14,045 nucleotides of DNA from Neocallimastix lanati (nom. inval.) (Eukaryota; Neocallimastigomycota; Neocallimastigomycetes; Neocallimastigales; Neocallimastigaceae). The notes under the pieces are model-generated. The model ran no database searches, was not told the DNA's origin, and saw only the letters and a list, made by a program, of their open reading frames with translations. The DNA is taken from positions 64,001 through 78,045 of the forward strand of contig JACVTC010000260.1 of the NCBI GenBank assembly GCA_016946835.1. Reading direction: 5' to 3'. This document shows positions 1 to 10,000 of the stretch, piece by piece; within the stretch, counting starts at the first letter, position 1; every line of letters begins with the position of its first letter. Both the position numbers and the translations under genes were made by a program.

Positions 1-460
1 CTAATATGTAGTCAATAAAACTTTTTAAATTTATCAATAATTTTATACTATGATATCAAAAATATAAATTAATATATATTATAATAAAATAAATCCACTT
101 AAAAAATAAATAAATTGGAATAAAAACGGTTGATATAATTATAAAAGTATTAAAAATATATTGGTAATATAATTATAATAATAATTTTATAAAATTAAAA
201 TATATTAATATATATATAAAATCGATTTTGTAGTAAATAAAATGGTTTCCCTATTAAAGCATATATATATATATTTTATTGATTTTTATATTTTTATATT
301 TTAAATTTATATATACAGGTAGATTTTAATTTTATTTATTTAATTATTTATTTATTTATTTTTTTATTAATTATTAGTAACTTTTATAATAATAACAATA
401 ATAATAATTCTTTTTACGTTATATTCATTTCAATTAAAAATAAAATGGTGAATTGTAGAG
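1..460. other. AT-rich upstream intergenic region
   Basis: This stretch is almost entirely A/T, with TATA dinucleotide runs near 263-276 and TTTA repeats near 335-365. I see no ORF of note and no RNA gene. It is presumably the promoter and 5' leader of the gene that starts at 461. A 12-bp perfect palindrome (AAAATCGATTTT) lies at 218-229. A possible 5' splice donor, CAG followed by GTAGAT, has its GT at 319. A possible acceptor, TTGTAG, ends at 458. A leader intron is therefore conceivable, but cannot be shown from this sequence. TATA-like motifs are too common at this base composition to name a promoter. Confidence 0.6.
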
Positions 461-477
461 ATGAGGAATATTGCTAA
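445..477 (+). promoter_or_regulatory. Short upstream ORF overlapping the start of the 461 gene
   Basis: An ATG at 445 opens a 10-codon ORF (MVNCRDEEYC, then TAA) in a different frame from the main gene. It ends 14 bases downstream of the main ATG at 461. The upstream ATG has A at -3 and G at +4, a better eukaryotic start context than the main ATG, which has G at -3 and A at +4. If this sequence is in the mRNA, scanning ribosomes would meet it first and could not simply reinitiate downstream at 461, so it should lower translation of the main protein. The alternatives are that transcription starts between 445 and 461, or that a leader intron ending at 458 removes the upstream ATG. Confidence 0.4.
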
Positions 478-3400
478 TAAACCTGATTTTTCTTTTTATA
501 TATTCTATTTTTTATTAATACTTTTAGTAAAAAATACTTTTGGAAATGTGGCTTCGACTTCAGTGGGTTTAAAAATTGATAAATTTGCTCTTTCAGTTGC
601 TTGTATTAATAAACCTGAAAATTGGTTTCTAAAAAATACATGGGCAAATAATCAATCCAATATTAGAAAAATTAACCAGATAGAATTTCAAAACGTGACG
701 TATTATCAAGAGAAATTTTCCTCGATAGTATCAAAAAAAATAATTAATTTTAATGAATATTGGGTTTCTGAAAATCCTTTCAATTATTTTGAAACAAATG
801 AATTTAACATTCAAAATTTCAAAGTCTTTTTAATAAAATTTGCGGATGCAATATTTGAACATCGTTATGCACCCGAAAATCGAATAAATACCTTAAATAC
901 GGAATATTCTTCTGATGTTGAAGATTTCTTTATGAAATTAATTTATTTTAGAAATAATAATTATGATATTGACTCGGTTTTAAATGAAGCTCTTCCATAC
1001 TGTCAACAAATAGAAAACCCTTCCGAAAATTTGATTTTTGCTATAACCAATATGTATACTGAGCGACTAATACCTAAATTGTTTAATGAAGATTTCGTTC
1101 CAGATACATATATCTATGGACAATTATACTTATTATTTAACGGACAAATGCTAAATAAGAATATCATTGTTGATCAAACGCTTTACTTTATTCAAAAAAA
1201 GTTTAATAAAAGATTGGAGAGAGAAATAATAAAATTTGGTTTGGACATTTATAATTATCCTTTCCCTTATGCAAGAGTATACGATAAGGAAATCTTTAAA
1301 ATATTAGACTCTTTATATACAGGTAAATTTTATATAATGTCCAATGCCAACGACAGAGATATAGATAGCCTTTCCATCTGGTATAATTTACATTACGAAG
1401 TAGATAGAAAGTTTCATTTATATCACGAGGAAGTAACTGAATCAACGGTTTCCGCTAAATTTAATGAATTTAAATCCACAGTCTCTGAAGTATTTAGTAT
1501 TAATTTATCAAACCATCCCTATCTTGCATCTCAGCAATTAACAAATATAAATAAAGAGATTTTAGAGGTGATAAAAAGTGAAGACGGTGACTTAAAAATA
1601 TCTAAATTTATTGGAAGCTTCAGCAAGTATCTTTTATCAAGTTTCGAAGTAGCACAAGCGAAAGACCGGATTTATTTGTTACCTCTGGTTTCTTTGTATA
1701 ACGATTACCTTTATCTCTCGCAACGTTCACTCAAAGGCTACTTAAAATATGACAGCTACTATTTGATGCCTATTGCTATACCAAGATCTATAGCAGATAT
1801 GAATAATTACTTGCTAGTAGAGAGCATTAATAAATTGAAATTTATAGTACAAGAAATCGACAATCAAGATACAGGTGTAGTCCATGATCCTTTAAGGCTT
1901 ACCTTTAAAAAATCATTACCCTTCGAAAATACAATAGATCCTTACTCCATTTATGATAATAGAGATGACCCAATTCAAAATCATGATGTATTTTCAAATT
2001 TAGCTCTTCTCGTAGATTATCTGCGAGAAATACTATTAGTAGACATAGGAAATACCCAGGTAACGGTCTTTTATGAAAACGAGTTTGAAACAACGGACTA
2101 CACTTCATGTCAGTTCATCATCACCCAGTATGATGAACTGATTTATAGCTATAAAGAAATCAAGAATTATTTAGTTTTTACTAATAATCAAAATATAATT
2201 CCAGTTATAGACAAAATTCACTCCATATTACAATGTCTGACTAACGCTGAAGATATCGACTACTCCTACTTAAATATAGATTTATCCGAAGATAATAATC
2301 TTTCTGAAATTCAACTTGAACCCTTCAAATTAGATCTTTTGGATTCCACCGATTTTAATCTCCCGGGTAGTATTTGTAACGGTTACTGGTGGGACTTATG
2401 CCTTAGCAGCTTAAAATATGTAATTACAAATCATTCAAAAGAAATAGGAATATCACCCATGAATTCACTCTATAATAACTTACTTCTTCTATTAAATAAT
2501 AAATATAATGTATTATACATTAATGAAGTTTTAGGAAAGATTTCCTTATATAATGAATTAAGTTATTACATAAATAATGATGGAACAAAATTATATGATA
2601 AAGTTCCTTACTTTAAAAGTGACGAATTGGAAGGCTTTTATTCCTCCGTAGTTCATTATAACTCTGACTTAATGGAAACGCAATATAATAATAGAATAAA
2701 ACTATCTACATTTATTAAAGATATTAGTAATATGCTAGATAAAAGGTCTATAAAATCAGATATATTCAGAAAAGGTATTTTTGTAATGGCCGGTGATATA
2801 ACAGACTGCTCAATGTACTTTAAAAACTTTTCGAATGAACTTCTAGTTGAAGAGGATACCGATACTGATTCCATTAAAAGAAGAAAAAGAGCCCATACTC
2901 TTGAAAATAGCGGCCAAGACATTCTAAATTTATTACAGCTTTTACATATGTTCAATAATTTAGCTGGTTCCTCAACAGCTGCATTTTCTCAGGCTCTTTT
3001 TAATTCGGCTTACTACATCGCCAGCAATTATGAAGCAACTAAAGTTATTCCTAACTTCCAACCAAGTATTGACATGAGTTTTGTTCATCCTTCCATTCGA
3101 TATGCTCATCCTGGAAAGGATTATTATTACTACGCAAATAACGCTCTACAACGAATGCTTAATTCAGCATCATCCCTCAAAAATAAAATGATAAAAGAGA
3201 TAGATAAAAACGACAAATTAACAGAAGAAGAAAAACAAAATTATAAAGCAAAATTACAAAAAATATTACCAAATTCAAAAGAAGATGCAGAGAACAATTC
3301 CGCTAATGCTGTTGATTTGGAAAATGACGTCTTATATGAAGGTGCCTCTGATGCAGGTGAAGGACTTGGAAATATATTTACCACTTTTAATGAAGTTATG

Positions 3401-3835
3401 GATGTTTTAGGCCCAGAATTTATAGAAAAAGAAATAAACGACCCTGAAAGTTCTAGTTTAATGAAGAATTATTTAAAACTAGGTTCACAATCCAATAATA
3501 TTTTAAAAAATATGATGGACGAAATGTCCATGTCAGCCTTTGGAATTGAAGGAGAATTTGACAAAGAAAACGCTTTAAAAACCCTAGATGGAATGAAAAC
3601 CCCTCTTGCCAAAGTTGCAAAATTTTATATTAAACATGATATTAACGATAAATTAAAAAAATTATTCAATGGCGCATTCAGAGTGGCTTCTTTAGGTTTA
3701 TTTAATTTAGACGATGTCGAAGATGTAGCCGTTATAATCGCTGATAGTATGGGACATACAAGAATGAAAAGACAAAAGAGAACCAAAAAATTAAGAGAAA
3801 AATACATGAATAAGCAAAATTATTCCAGAGGATAA
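461..3835 (+). CDS. Large secreted protein of unknown function, 1124 aa (paralogue of the 7006 gene)
   Basis: This is an uninterrupted 1124-codon ORF in sequence otherwise too AT-rich to stay open, so coding status is strong. The start at 461 is the only in-frame ATG before an upstream stop (TGA at 449-451). Residues 1-10 are polar with K/R, residues 11-23 (SFYIFYFLLILLV) are a hydrophobic core, and a small-residue region follows near 28-32. This is a classical signal peptide. No other clear membrane span is seen. Several N-X-S/T sites (for example N78-V-T and N348-L-S) fit passage through the ER. A polybasic KRRKR at 806-810, a Kex2/furin-like site, precedes a hydrophobic helix-prone stretch at about 816-855. 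The last 24 residues are very basic (KRQKRTKKLREK). I recognise no catalytic motif, dockerin or carbohydrate-binding module. Collinear landmarks shared with the protein at 7006 mark the two as distant paralogues. Function unknown. Confidence 0.93.
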   Translation: MRNIANKPDFSFYIFYFLLILLVKNTFGNVASTSVGLKIDKFALSVACINKPENWFLKNTWANNQSNIRKINQIEFQNVTYYQEKFSSIVSKKIINFNEYWVSENPFNYFETNEFNIQNFKVFLIKFADAIFEHRYAPENRINTLNTEYSSDVEDFFMKLIYFRNNNYDIDSVLNEALPYCQQIENPSENLIFAITNMYTERLIPKLFNEDFVPDTYIYGQLYLLFNGQMLNKNIIVDQTLYFIQKKFNKRLEREIIKFGLDIYNYPFPYARVYDKEIFKILDSLYTGKFYIMSNANDRDIDSLSIWYNLHYEVDRKFHLYHEEVTESTVSAKFNEFKSTVSEVFSINLSNHPYLASQQLTNINKEILEVIKSEDGDLKISKFIGSFSKYLLSSFEVAQAKDRIYLLPLVSLYNDYLYLSQRSLKGYLKYDSYYLMPIAIPRSIADMNNYLLVESINKLKFIVQEIDNQDTGVVHDPLRLTFKKSLPFENTIDPYSIYDNRDDPIQNHDVFSNLALLVDYLREILLVDIGNTQVTVFYENEFETTDYTSCQFIITQYDELIYSYKEIKNYLVFTNNQNIIPVIDKIHSILQCLTNAEDIDYSYLNIDLSEDNNLSEIQLEPFKLDLLDSTDFNLPGSICNGYWWDLCLSSLKYVITNHSKEIGISPMNSLYNNLLLLLNNKYNVLYINEVLGKISLYNELSYYINNDGTKLYDKVPYFKSDELEGFYSSVVHYNSDLMETQYNNRIKLSTFIKDISNMLDKRSIKSDIFRKGIFVMAGDITDCSMYFKNFSNELLVEEDTDTDSIKRRKRAHTLENSGQDILNLLQLLHMFNNLAGSSTAAFSQALFNSAYYIASNYEATKVIPNFQPSIDMSFVHPSIRYAHPGKDYYYYANNALQRMLNSASSLKNKMIKEIDKNDKLTEEEKQNYKAKLQKILPNSKEDAENNSANAVDLENDVLYEGASDAGEGLGNIFTTFNEVMDVLGPEFIEKEINDPESSSLMKNYLKLGSQSNNILKNMMDEMSMSAFGIEGEFDKENALKTLDGMKTPLAKVAKFYIKHDINDKLKKLFNGAFRVASLGLFNLDDVEDVAVIIADSMGHTRMKRQKRTKKLREKYMNKQNYSRG

Positions 3836-4101
3836 CTTTACAAGCATTTTATGAATTATTTTCAATTATTTATTATATCATTTCGATAAAATAAAAATAA
3901 TTTACTAGCCCGAAAGTAATAAAAAAAAAAAAATATTATTCTAGTTTTAATTATTATTATGATTATTAATTTTATAATCATATAAAATTTTTATTTTTAT
4001 TTTAATTTCTAATTACAATAAAAACAATTAAATCAATTAATTAAAAAAAAATTAAATAAATAAAAAATAAAAAAAAAATACATAAATAAAAAATAATCTA
4101 T
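3836..4101. other. 3' flank of the first gene, AT-rich
   Basis: This is A/T-rich DNA directly after the TAA stop. An AATAAA hexamer at 3890-3895, about 55 bases past the stop, could serve as a polyadenylation signal, although such hexamers occur by chance at this composition. A 13-base A-run follows near 3921-3933. No ORF or RNA gene is seen. Confidence 0.4.
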
Positions 4102-4450
4102 TTTAAAAAATATATAATAAATTATAGTCATTAATTTATTATAAATTTATAAACTCTTTAAAATATTAACTATCAAAAAATATTATATTTCATTTATTAT
4201 GTAAAAATCATTCATTAAAGGAAATATCAATTAGTGATTAATTAAAATAAGAAAAAAAATAAAAATAAAAAAAAATAAATAAATAAAAAATAAAAAAAAA
4301 GAAAAATAATAAAAAATAAATATAATAATGTAATAAAAATTATAAAAATAAAAATAATAACTTAATAAAAATAAAAAAATAATAAAAATTAAAAAATTAA
4401 TATAAAAAATAAAAAAAAAAGAATTGTAAAACTAATATATATTCTAAAAA
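4102..4450 (+). repeat. Copy A of a diverged direct repeat (about 730 bp spacing)
   Basis: The first 135 bases (4102-4236) line up with 4835-4971 at an offset of 733-735 bases. Shared blocks include TTTAAAAAATATATAA, ATAAACTCTTTAAAATA and ATTCATTAAA, with the order kept. A strongly A-skewed tract follows in both copies, and similarity resumes at AAAACTAATAT (4428 here, 5152 there; offset 724). The order of blocks and the steady offset argue for real duplication rather than shared base composition. No coding potential is visible. The unit may be larger than marked, because low complexity hides its edges. Confidence 0.6.
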
Positions 4451-4599
4451 GAGTTACTTCTATCAATTTTATTTATATATTTAATTAAATTATTTTATTT
4501 TTTATTACAGTTATATTAACAATTTATTAATTATTTACAAGTAATTATATTATAATTTATTTAATAAGTTCTATAAGTCTAATAATAAAAAAATAAAAA

Positions 4600-4717
4600 T
4601 TACAGATCCATTTATAAGTGGGAATATTAATTGTCTAATCATGGTAAAGTTCATTAATCAGATCAAAAAGGTTTTATAAGTTTAAAAAAAATAATTATTA
4701 TAGATCCATTTATAAGT
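4600..4717 (+). repeat. Short direct repeat pair, AGATCCATTTATAAGT, 98 bp apart
   Basis: The 16-mer AGATCCATTTATAAGT occurs identically at 4604-4619 and 4702-4717. Similarity extends upstream: ATTAC against ATTAT immediately before it, and TATAAGTCTAA against TATAAGTTTAA some 35 bases earlier. This looks like a local tandem duplication of about 50 bases within a unit of about 100 bases. It lies between the two copies of the larger repeat. Nothing indicates a function. Confidence 0.6.
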
Positions 4718-4834
4718 ACGATTATTATATTTATAATTAGGTTAAAATTCTGTTTGAATTTCTATTTTAGATAAAAAATAATTAAATAAATAAATTAAAA
4801 AAAAAAAAAAATGATTAAATATAAAATATTTTAC

Positions 4835-5175
4835 TTTAAAAAATATATAATGAATTATATATATTAATTTATAATAAAATTATAAACTCTTTAAAATACT
4901 TACTATTAACAAATATTTTATATTATTATTTATTCAAAAAAATTATTCATTAAATGTATTATCAATCAGTGAAAATTTAAAGAAAGATAAAAAAAAAAAA
5001 TTTACAAATAAATAAATAGATAAAAATATATATGTAATAATTAAATAACAAAAAATATTAAATAAATATATATAAAAAAAATAAATAAAAAAATTAAATA
5101 AAAATAAATAGAAATAAATAAAATATAATTAAAATATAAAAAAAATATTGAAAAACTAATATAAAAAAAAAAAAA
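4835..5175 (+). repeat. Copy B of the diverged direct repeat
   Basis: This is the partner of the block at 4102-4450. The core 4835-4971 matches 4102-4236 in order with scattered substitutions and small indels. It is followed by the same kind of A-skewed tract (4972-5147) and the AAAACTAATAT block at 5152-5162. The divergence suggests an old duplication. No ORF or terminal inverted repeat is visible, so it is not assigned to a transposon class. Confidence 0.6.
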
Positions 5176-5355
5176 ATTACTATAAAAGTTTATTTTAAAT
5201 AAATTTTTTTACTTTTATTAATTTAGTTTGACTAGATATTAAATTAATATTAGTATGATATTATATTTATTTAGTTTAATTAATAGTATTTTTCTTTATT
5301 TATAAAACTTATTTTAAATATTTTTGATGTAAATAAAGTTATTCCTGGCAGTGGG

Positions 5356-5383
5356 GCATTTCACCAAGTGGCGTATTACTAAA
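5356..5383 (+). repeat. Solo left-arm copy of the inverted-repeat family
   Basis: These 28 bases match 5613-5640 at 26 positions, so the similarity extends 9 bases past the 19-mer, through TATTA and TAAA. Unlike the downstream copy, this one has no adjacent right arm. It is therefore either the outer terminus of the 0.34 kb element or half of a second foldback that has lost its partner. Confidence 0.65.
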
Positions 5384-5606
5384 ATGGTTCATTTCAATAA
5401 TTGAAAATTATAAAGAATAAATAAATAAAATATTATTAATATTTTATAAATATTTTATAAATAAATATTATAAATATTGATATTATTTATTTTCTCAAAG
5501 TAAATATTTAAATATTAAGTAAAAAAATGAATAATAATAAAATAATATTAATTGTTAAATAAATGTTATAAATATATTTTTTATAATTAAATATTACAAA
5601 TAATAG

Positions 5607-5683
5607 AGAGTTGCATTTCACTAAGTGGCGTATTAGTAAATATTTGAATTTTAATGACACGCCACTTGGTGAAATGCAACTCT
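5607..5683. repeat. 77-nt foldback (25-bp arms, 27-nt loop)
   Basis: The left arm 5607-5631 and right arm 5659-5683 are reverse complements at 24 of 25 positions. The single difference (T at 5622 opposite G at 5668) would still form a G-U pair if the + strand were transcribed. The bottom-strand RNA would have an A-C mismatch there. The loop is AT-rich and contains a further ATTA/TAAT pairing next to the stem. The arms are about half G/C, in contrast to the surroundings. It could be a compact inverted-repeat element or a transcribed hairpin. There is no evidence of transcription in the sequence. Confidence 0.75.
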
Positions 5684-5695
5684 TAAAGTTGTTCC

Positions 5696-6925
5696 CTAAA
5701 GCACAAAGTTATATTTATATATCGAATTAACTTTTATAAAAAAATTAACTTTGGCAATATAAATTTAAATAATTATAATTTTATATTTAACTAATTATTT
5801 TTTTGTACTTATTTATACATTGTAGAAATATGTATTAATTTTAAAAGAATATTACACTTAATTTTTAACTACCTAATTAATATATTATTTAAAAAATAAG
5901 GAAATAATTTAGATATTACGATTAAATTAATGTAATTTATATAATTTGGTTTTATTTTATTTTATTTAATGGATTTAAAAGGAATTAATATATATTATTT
6001 ATATTCTTTTATATTATATTTATTTAATGATTACATAAAATAAAAAAAAATTAAAGAGGAACTTTTATTTTAAAATTTTTCTCTATTATTTACATTTATA
6101 TATTTTAATTTAATTTTAAACTTAAAAACCGATGACATAATTTTAAGATATTGCAAACAAACCTATTTCATTTTTAAAGTTATTATTTTTTTTTCCATTT
6201 ATATTTATTTTTTATTATTTCAATATAAAAATTTCATATTTCTATTGCGGGTTTTTTTTTTTTACTTTATTAATAATATTATTTAATATAAACTAAATTA
6301 TTAAAAGAAAACAGTACAATTATGATTCAATATTTTCAATAAATATTATTGTTCTAAATTATATATAAATTCTTTTTTATTAAAATTTAAAATTCGATTT
6401 ATTAATACTTTATTCTTATTAAATATTACCTTTATTTATTATAAAAAAAAGGTCAAAAGGGATATTTTTATCTTAATAATACATATATTATTGATAATAT
6501 ATTGATTGTATAAATTATTATTAAGAATACAATATTAACTTTAAAAGTAATTTGTTCTAAAATATGGTAATTTATTAAATTTAGGCTTCCAATAGTTTTT
6601 ACTAATAATTTTATCTAAATATATATAAATTTTGATATATTATTTTTTTTAAATTCAAATTAATCATTTTTTTAAATCTTTAACTTGTGTAACATTTAGT
6701 ATTTAAATTTTAAATTAAAATTTATTTATAATAGTTTATGTTTTAATAATTTTACAAATTATATATATATATTTTATATAAACTTTAGATATATTTTAAC
6801 ATTAAAAATAATATATGAAATATCAAATAAATAAATATTTATATATAATTAAAAAAAAAATATTAAAAAATTAATTTTTATATATTAAAATTTTTATATA
6901 ATTTGCCTTAATTTATTATACCTAG
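5696..6925. other. AT-rich gene desert upstream of the second large gene
   Basis: I find no ORF of note, no tRNA-like or rRNA-like sequence and no clear repeat here. AATTAACTTT occurs twice near 5726-5755. A T-run follows GCGGG near 6247-6262, and TATA dinucleotide tracts occur near 6760-6780. The promoter of the gene at 7006 presumably lies in the downstream part. Confidence 0.5.
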
Positions 6926-7005
6926 AAAATAATTAAAAAAAAAAAAAAAAAAAATAAAATAAAAAAAAATAAAAATTAAAATAAAAAAAATAAATAATAA
7001 TTGAA
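6926..7005 (+). promoter_or_regulatory. A-rich, C-free leader before the 7006 start
   Basis: The 80 bases before the ATG contain no C and hardly any G, and include an unbroken run of 20 A at 6935-6954. An A-rich leader of this kind is unstructured and fits an open 5' UTR that ribosomes scan easily. The run could also contribute to a nucleosome-depleted promoter edge. No ATG precedes 7006 within the tract, so the start choice is unambiguous. Confidence 0.45.
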
Positions 7006-10000
7006 ATGATAATCAATTATTTATTTATATTAGTGGTATATCTTCTTTTTAATTGTAATATTGTATATTCAAAGGATTATCCTTTGGAACAATATTATAT
7101 TATCAACAAAAATTATTTCAATAAGAAAAATAACAATATAAAACCTAACCAAGAATTAATTAGAAAAACCGTATATAGTGGCTCTATATACAACAAGATA
7201 AAATCATTAAAAAAAACCATACCGAATTATAAGGAGGAGGTTACCAAATTGCTTTACAATGGAAAAACAGTTGACTTTGGAAATTTTTTCGACAAAGATC
7301 CATTCGATGTCTTTCTCGAGGCTGAAAAAATCACAAAAGATGTTGTCTTAAACTTTACAGTTACTTTTGGTGAACAAATAATTACTAAACGTAGAAAAGC
7401 TAAAAACAGAAATTTCGAAATGTTCAACCCGCTATACCAAGAAGAATCCGAAGAAGAAATAATTAATATGTACAAGTATATGCTTACAACAGGTAACGAA
7501 AATTTAGATTTTGACAAAATTTTAAATGACGACCTTACTAAAAATCCCTACATTGAAAGGTCACTTAATTTGGATTATGCAATTACATCTTTAAGTAATC
7601 AAAATATTTTAAATTGGATACTCAATGATGATAATAATTCAGTTATTTCAAATTTATACAATGTATACGGTAAAACAATTGATTCCAATAACTTTTTAAA
7701 TCTTGTAATTGAAATATTAATTAGGAATAATCCTAATATTGGATTAATTTTAAATTCACAAGAAAGATTTAACAAATTTAAATCAATAATTGAAATTATT
7801 TTTACAAATTATTCATTTCCCAATAATTTCGGTATTTACGTTGCTAGTAATAGTACTGAAATTTCAAATACTTTAATAGAAGATTTATCATCCGATATTA
7901 TCAATGATCTATACGAGCTTTATTTAACAATTGATAATTTCATCGATAATAGTGATAATTCTATTATAGATCTAGTATTACAAGAGTTACTTATTCTTAA
8001 TATTAAAGAAGCTGGTGTGACTGAAGAAGTAAGTGTTGATAGAAATCAATTTTATCAATCAGTTTCAGAAATATTCAATATTTATAAAAAGACAACAGAA
8101 CTAGTCGAAGATATTACAATAAATGATGATTTAAGTGATAATTTTATTGCTGAACAATTAATTTCAGCACATTCTCTTGTATTACCAAATGTTATGAATA
8201 TTATTGTAGAATCATATAAAGAGGATGAAAACGATTTAAAAAAATTAATTTTAAATTATGATATTGTAATGAAATATTCTAAAAATATGGCAAAAGAACA
8301 ATATGATAGTTTATCTTATTGTGCTAATTTCTTTATAAACACGTATAGCTCGCTTAATTCTGATGATTTCTTAAATAGATTTTTATATAATACAATTAAT
8401 TATAACGAAGGTTTTATTAATAATGGTTTAATTATTCCTTATCATATCAATGAGATAAAAGATGACTACTTTAGATATATTATTTATGCTGTTTCTCTAA
8501 TAAAACAAGACTTAAATTCCATGTTCCGAATGGGTGACACCTTGATTTACGGTTATGAAAGAAACATATGCCTTGAAATAGATGATCAGACCTACAATAG
8601 TTTATTTATTACGAATAAGGTCGACAAAAATTGTATTTATAAAGGGTCAAAGGCCGCCAATGAAGCCATTTATAAAATCGTAAAAGTTTATTACGATACA
8701 TTTATTGCAAATTGTCAAGATGATTTTACTGAATTAAATAATGCAACTACCGGAAATATTTTAAGTAATTATTTACATTATGATTTTATAAAAGATAATA
8801 CATTAATGTCATTCCATTTACCTACAATAAGAATGTACGTAAATTCGAATTTTAAAGAAATTAACAATATCTTTAATACAATTTTTAAAAATCATGATGA
8901 TGGATACATCTCTGCTGCTTCTAATTTAATAAAAAAAATGGGGTTATATATGCTTGATACTACTTTATTATATGAAAATCTTTATAATAAAGATGAAGAA
9001 ATCGACACTTTTGAATTGAAAGATATAGTATTACCAAAATCAAAAATGTTAGAAATTAAAGAAATAAATAATAAAATTTTAAATTGGGGCGATAGTATAA
9101 TTGATATGGATTACAGTAATTATTTCATGTATCAATATTACTCTTTACTCTATTATATAGAAGATCAGGAAGAAGATGTAAAAAGAAATTTTAGATTAGA
9201 CCGTACCATATTAATAATTAAAGAAATAAGTATAAATATTATCCAGAAATGTCAATACTATGGTAATTATTTTTTATTAAAAAATATTTTAGATAGATAT
9301 GAAAATTTAGTTAGCATAATCACAGAGTATATTTATCAATATGGCCTCAGTAGTATTGACACTAGTAATTACGTTCCAGATGATATGATCGCTAATGAAT
9401 ATGATAAATTAGTTAATGCTTATGATTATTATATAAATAAAATGGAATCTAATATTGATACATCTTATTATTCTTTACTTGGAAATTTTACATCTGAAAT
9501 TATGGAAAATTACACGTCAGAAATTATTAATTTTTCTAATGAAATTAAAAATCTTTTTAATACTGAAGAAATAAATGAAGAAACCGAAGAAAATCTTATT
9601 AATGAGCATAAATTAATTAAAAGAAATAAATTAAATTCTATTAATAAAAATTCTTTATATAAAAGATTTGAAACTATGATGACGGCTGTTGGCGTTTTTA
9701 CTGCTTTAGGAGCCTTAGAAAATTTGGCGAAAAATTTAATGATATATTTTCAATCACAAGATAAAACTGAAGAAGAAAAACAAGCTATCGAAGAAAAATT
9801 TAATACTATCTTTAGAAATATTTCAGCGGTTCAATCTTTAATAATGATAATGTTTAAAATTCCTTTTGGTGATGCGTTTGGACAAGCAGATAACACTACC
9901 GCTACTGGAAGTGATTTAATGGAAGCATTCCTTAATATGGTTATAAAAAATAGACGTACTAATGGAAATTCTTCTAGTAGCTCTTCTCAGGCTGAAAGTA

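Larger units (their letters stand above)
5346..5684. mobile_element. Putative non-autonomous inverted-repeat element (MITE-like), about 0.34 kb
   Basis: The 19-mer GCATTTCACCAAGTGGCGT at 5356-5374 is found as an exact reverse complement at 5659-5677, framing about 320 bases of AT-rich DNA with no ORF. A third, directly oriented copy with one substitution lies at 5613-5631. Just outside the arms are near-identical 11-mers, AAAGTTATTCC at 5335-5345 and AAAGTTGTTCC at 5685-5695 (10 of 11 bases match). They could be a target-site duplication of the length Mutator-like elements make. The 7-10 bases between these 11-mers and the arms do not match each other, so the ends are uncertain. The arms are far richer in G/C than their surroundings, which suggests arrival from elsewhere. 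The superfamily is not recognised. Confidence 0.5.

Noticed and set aside
218-229. 12-bp palindrome AAAATCGATTTT as a regulatory operator
   Set aside because: A short self-complementary A/T string is expected by chance at this composition, and only one copy was noticed.
1905-3807. Minus-strand ORFs of 60-99 codons inside the first large gene, and a similar one at 7254-7517 in the second
   Set aside because: They have no signal, motif or composition of their own and lie wholly within strong sense genes, so they are taken as shadows.
5356-5683. tRNA or snRNA gene in the GC-richer island
   Set aside because: No cloverleaf, A/B box or Sm-like arrangement is visible. The only structure is a long simple hairpin.
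6935-6954. A20 run as the poly(A) tail of a retrotransposon insertion
   Set aside because: There is no coding remnant or target-site duplication around it, and A-rich leaders are common just before start codons in such genomes.
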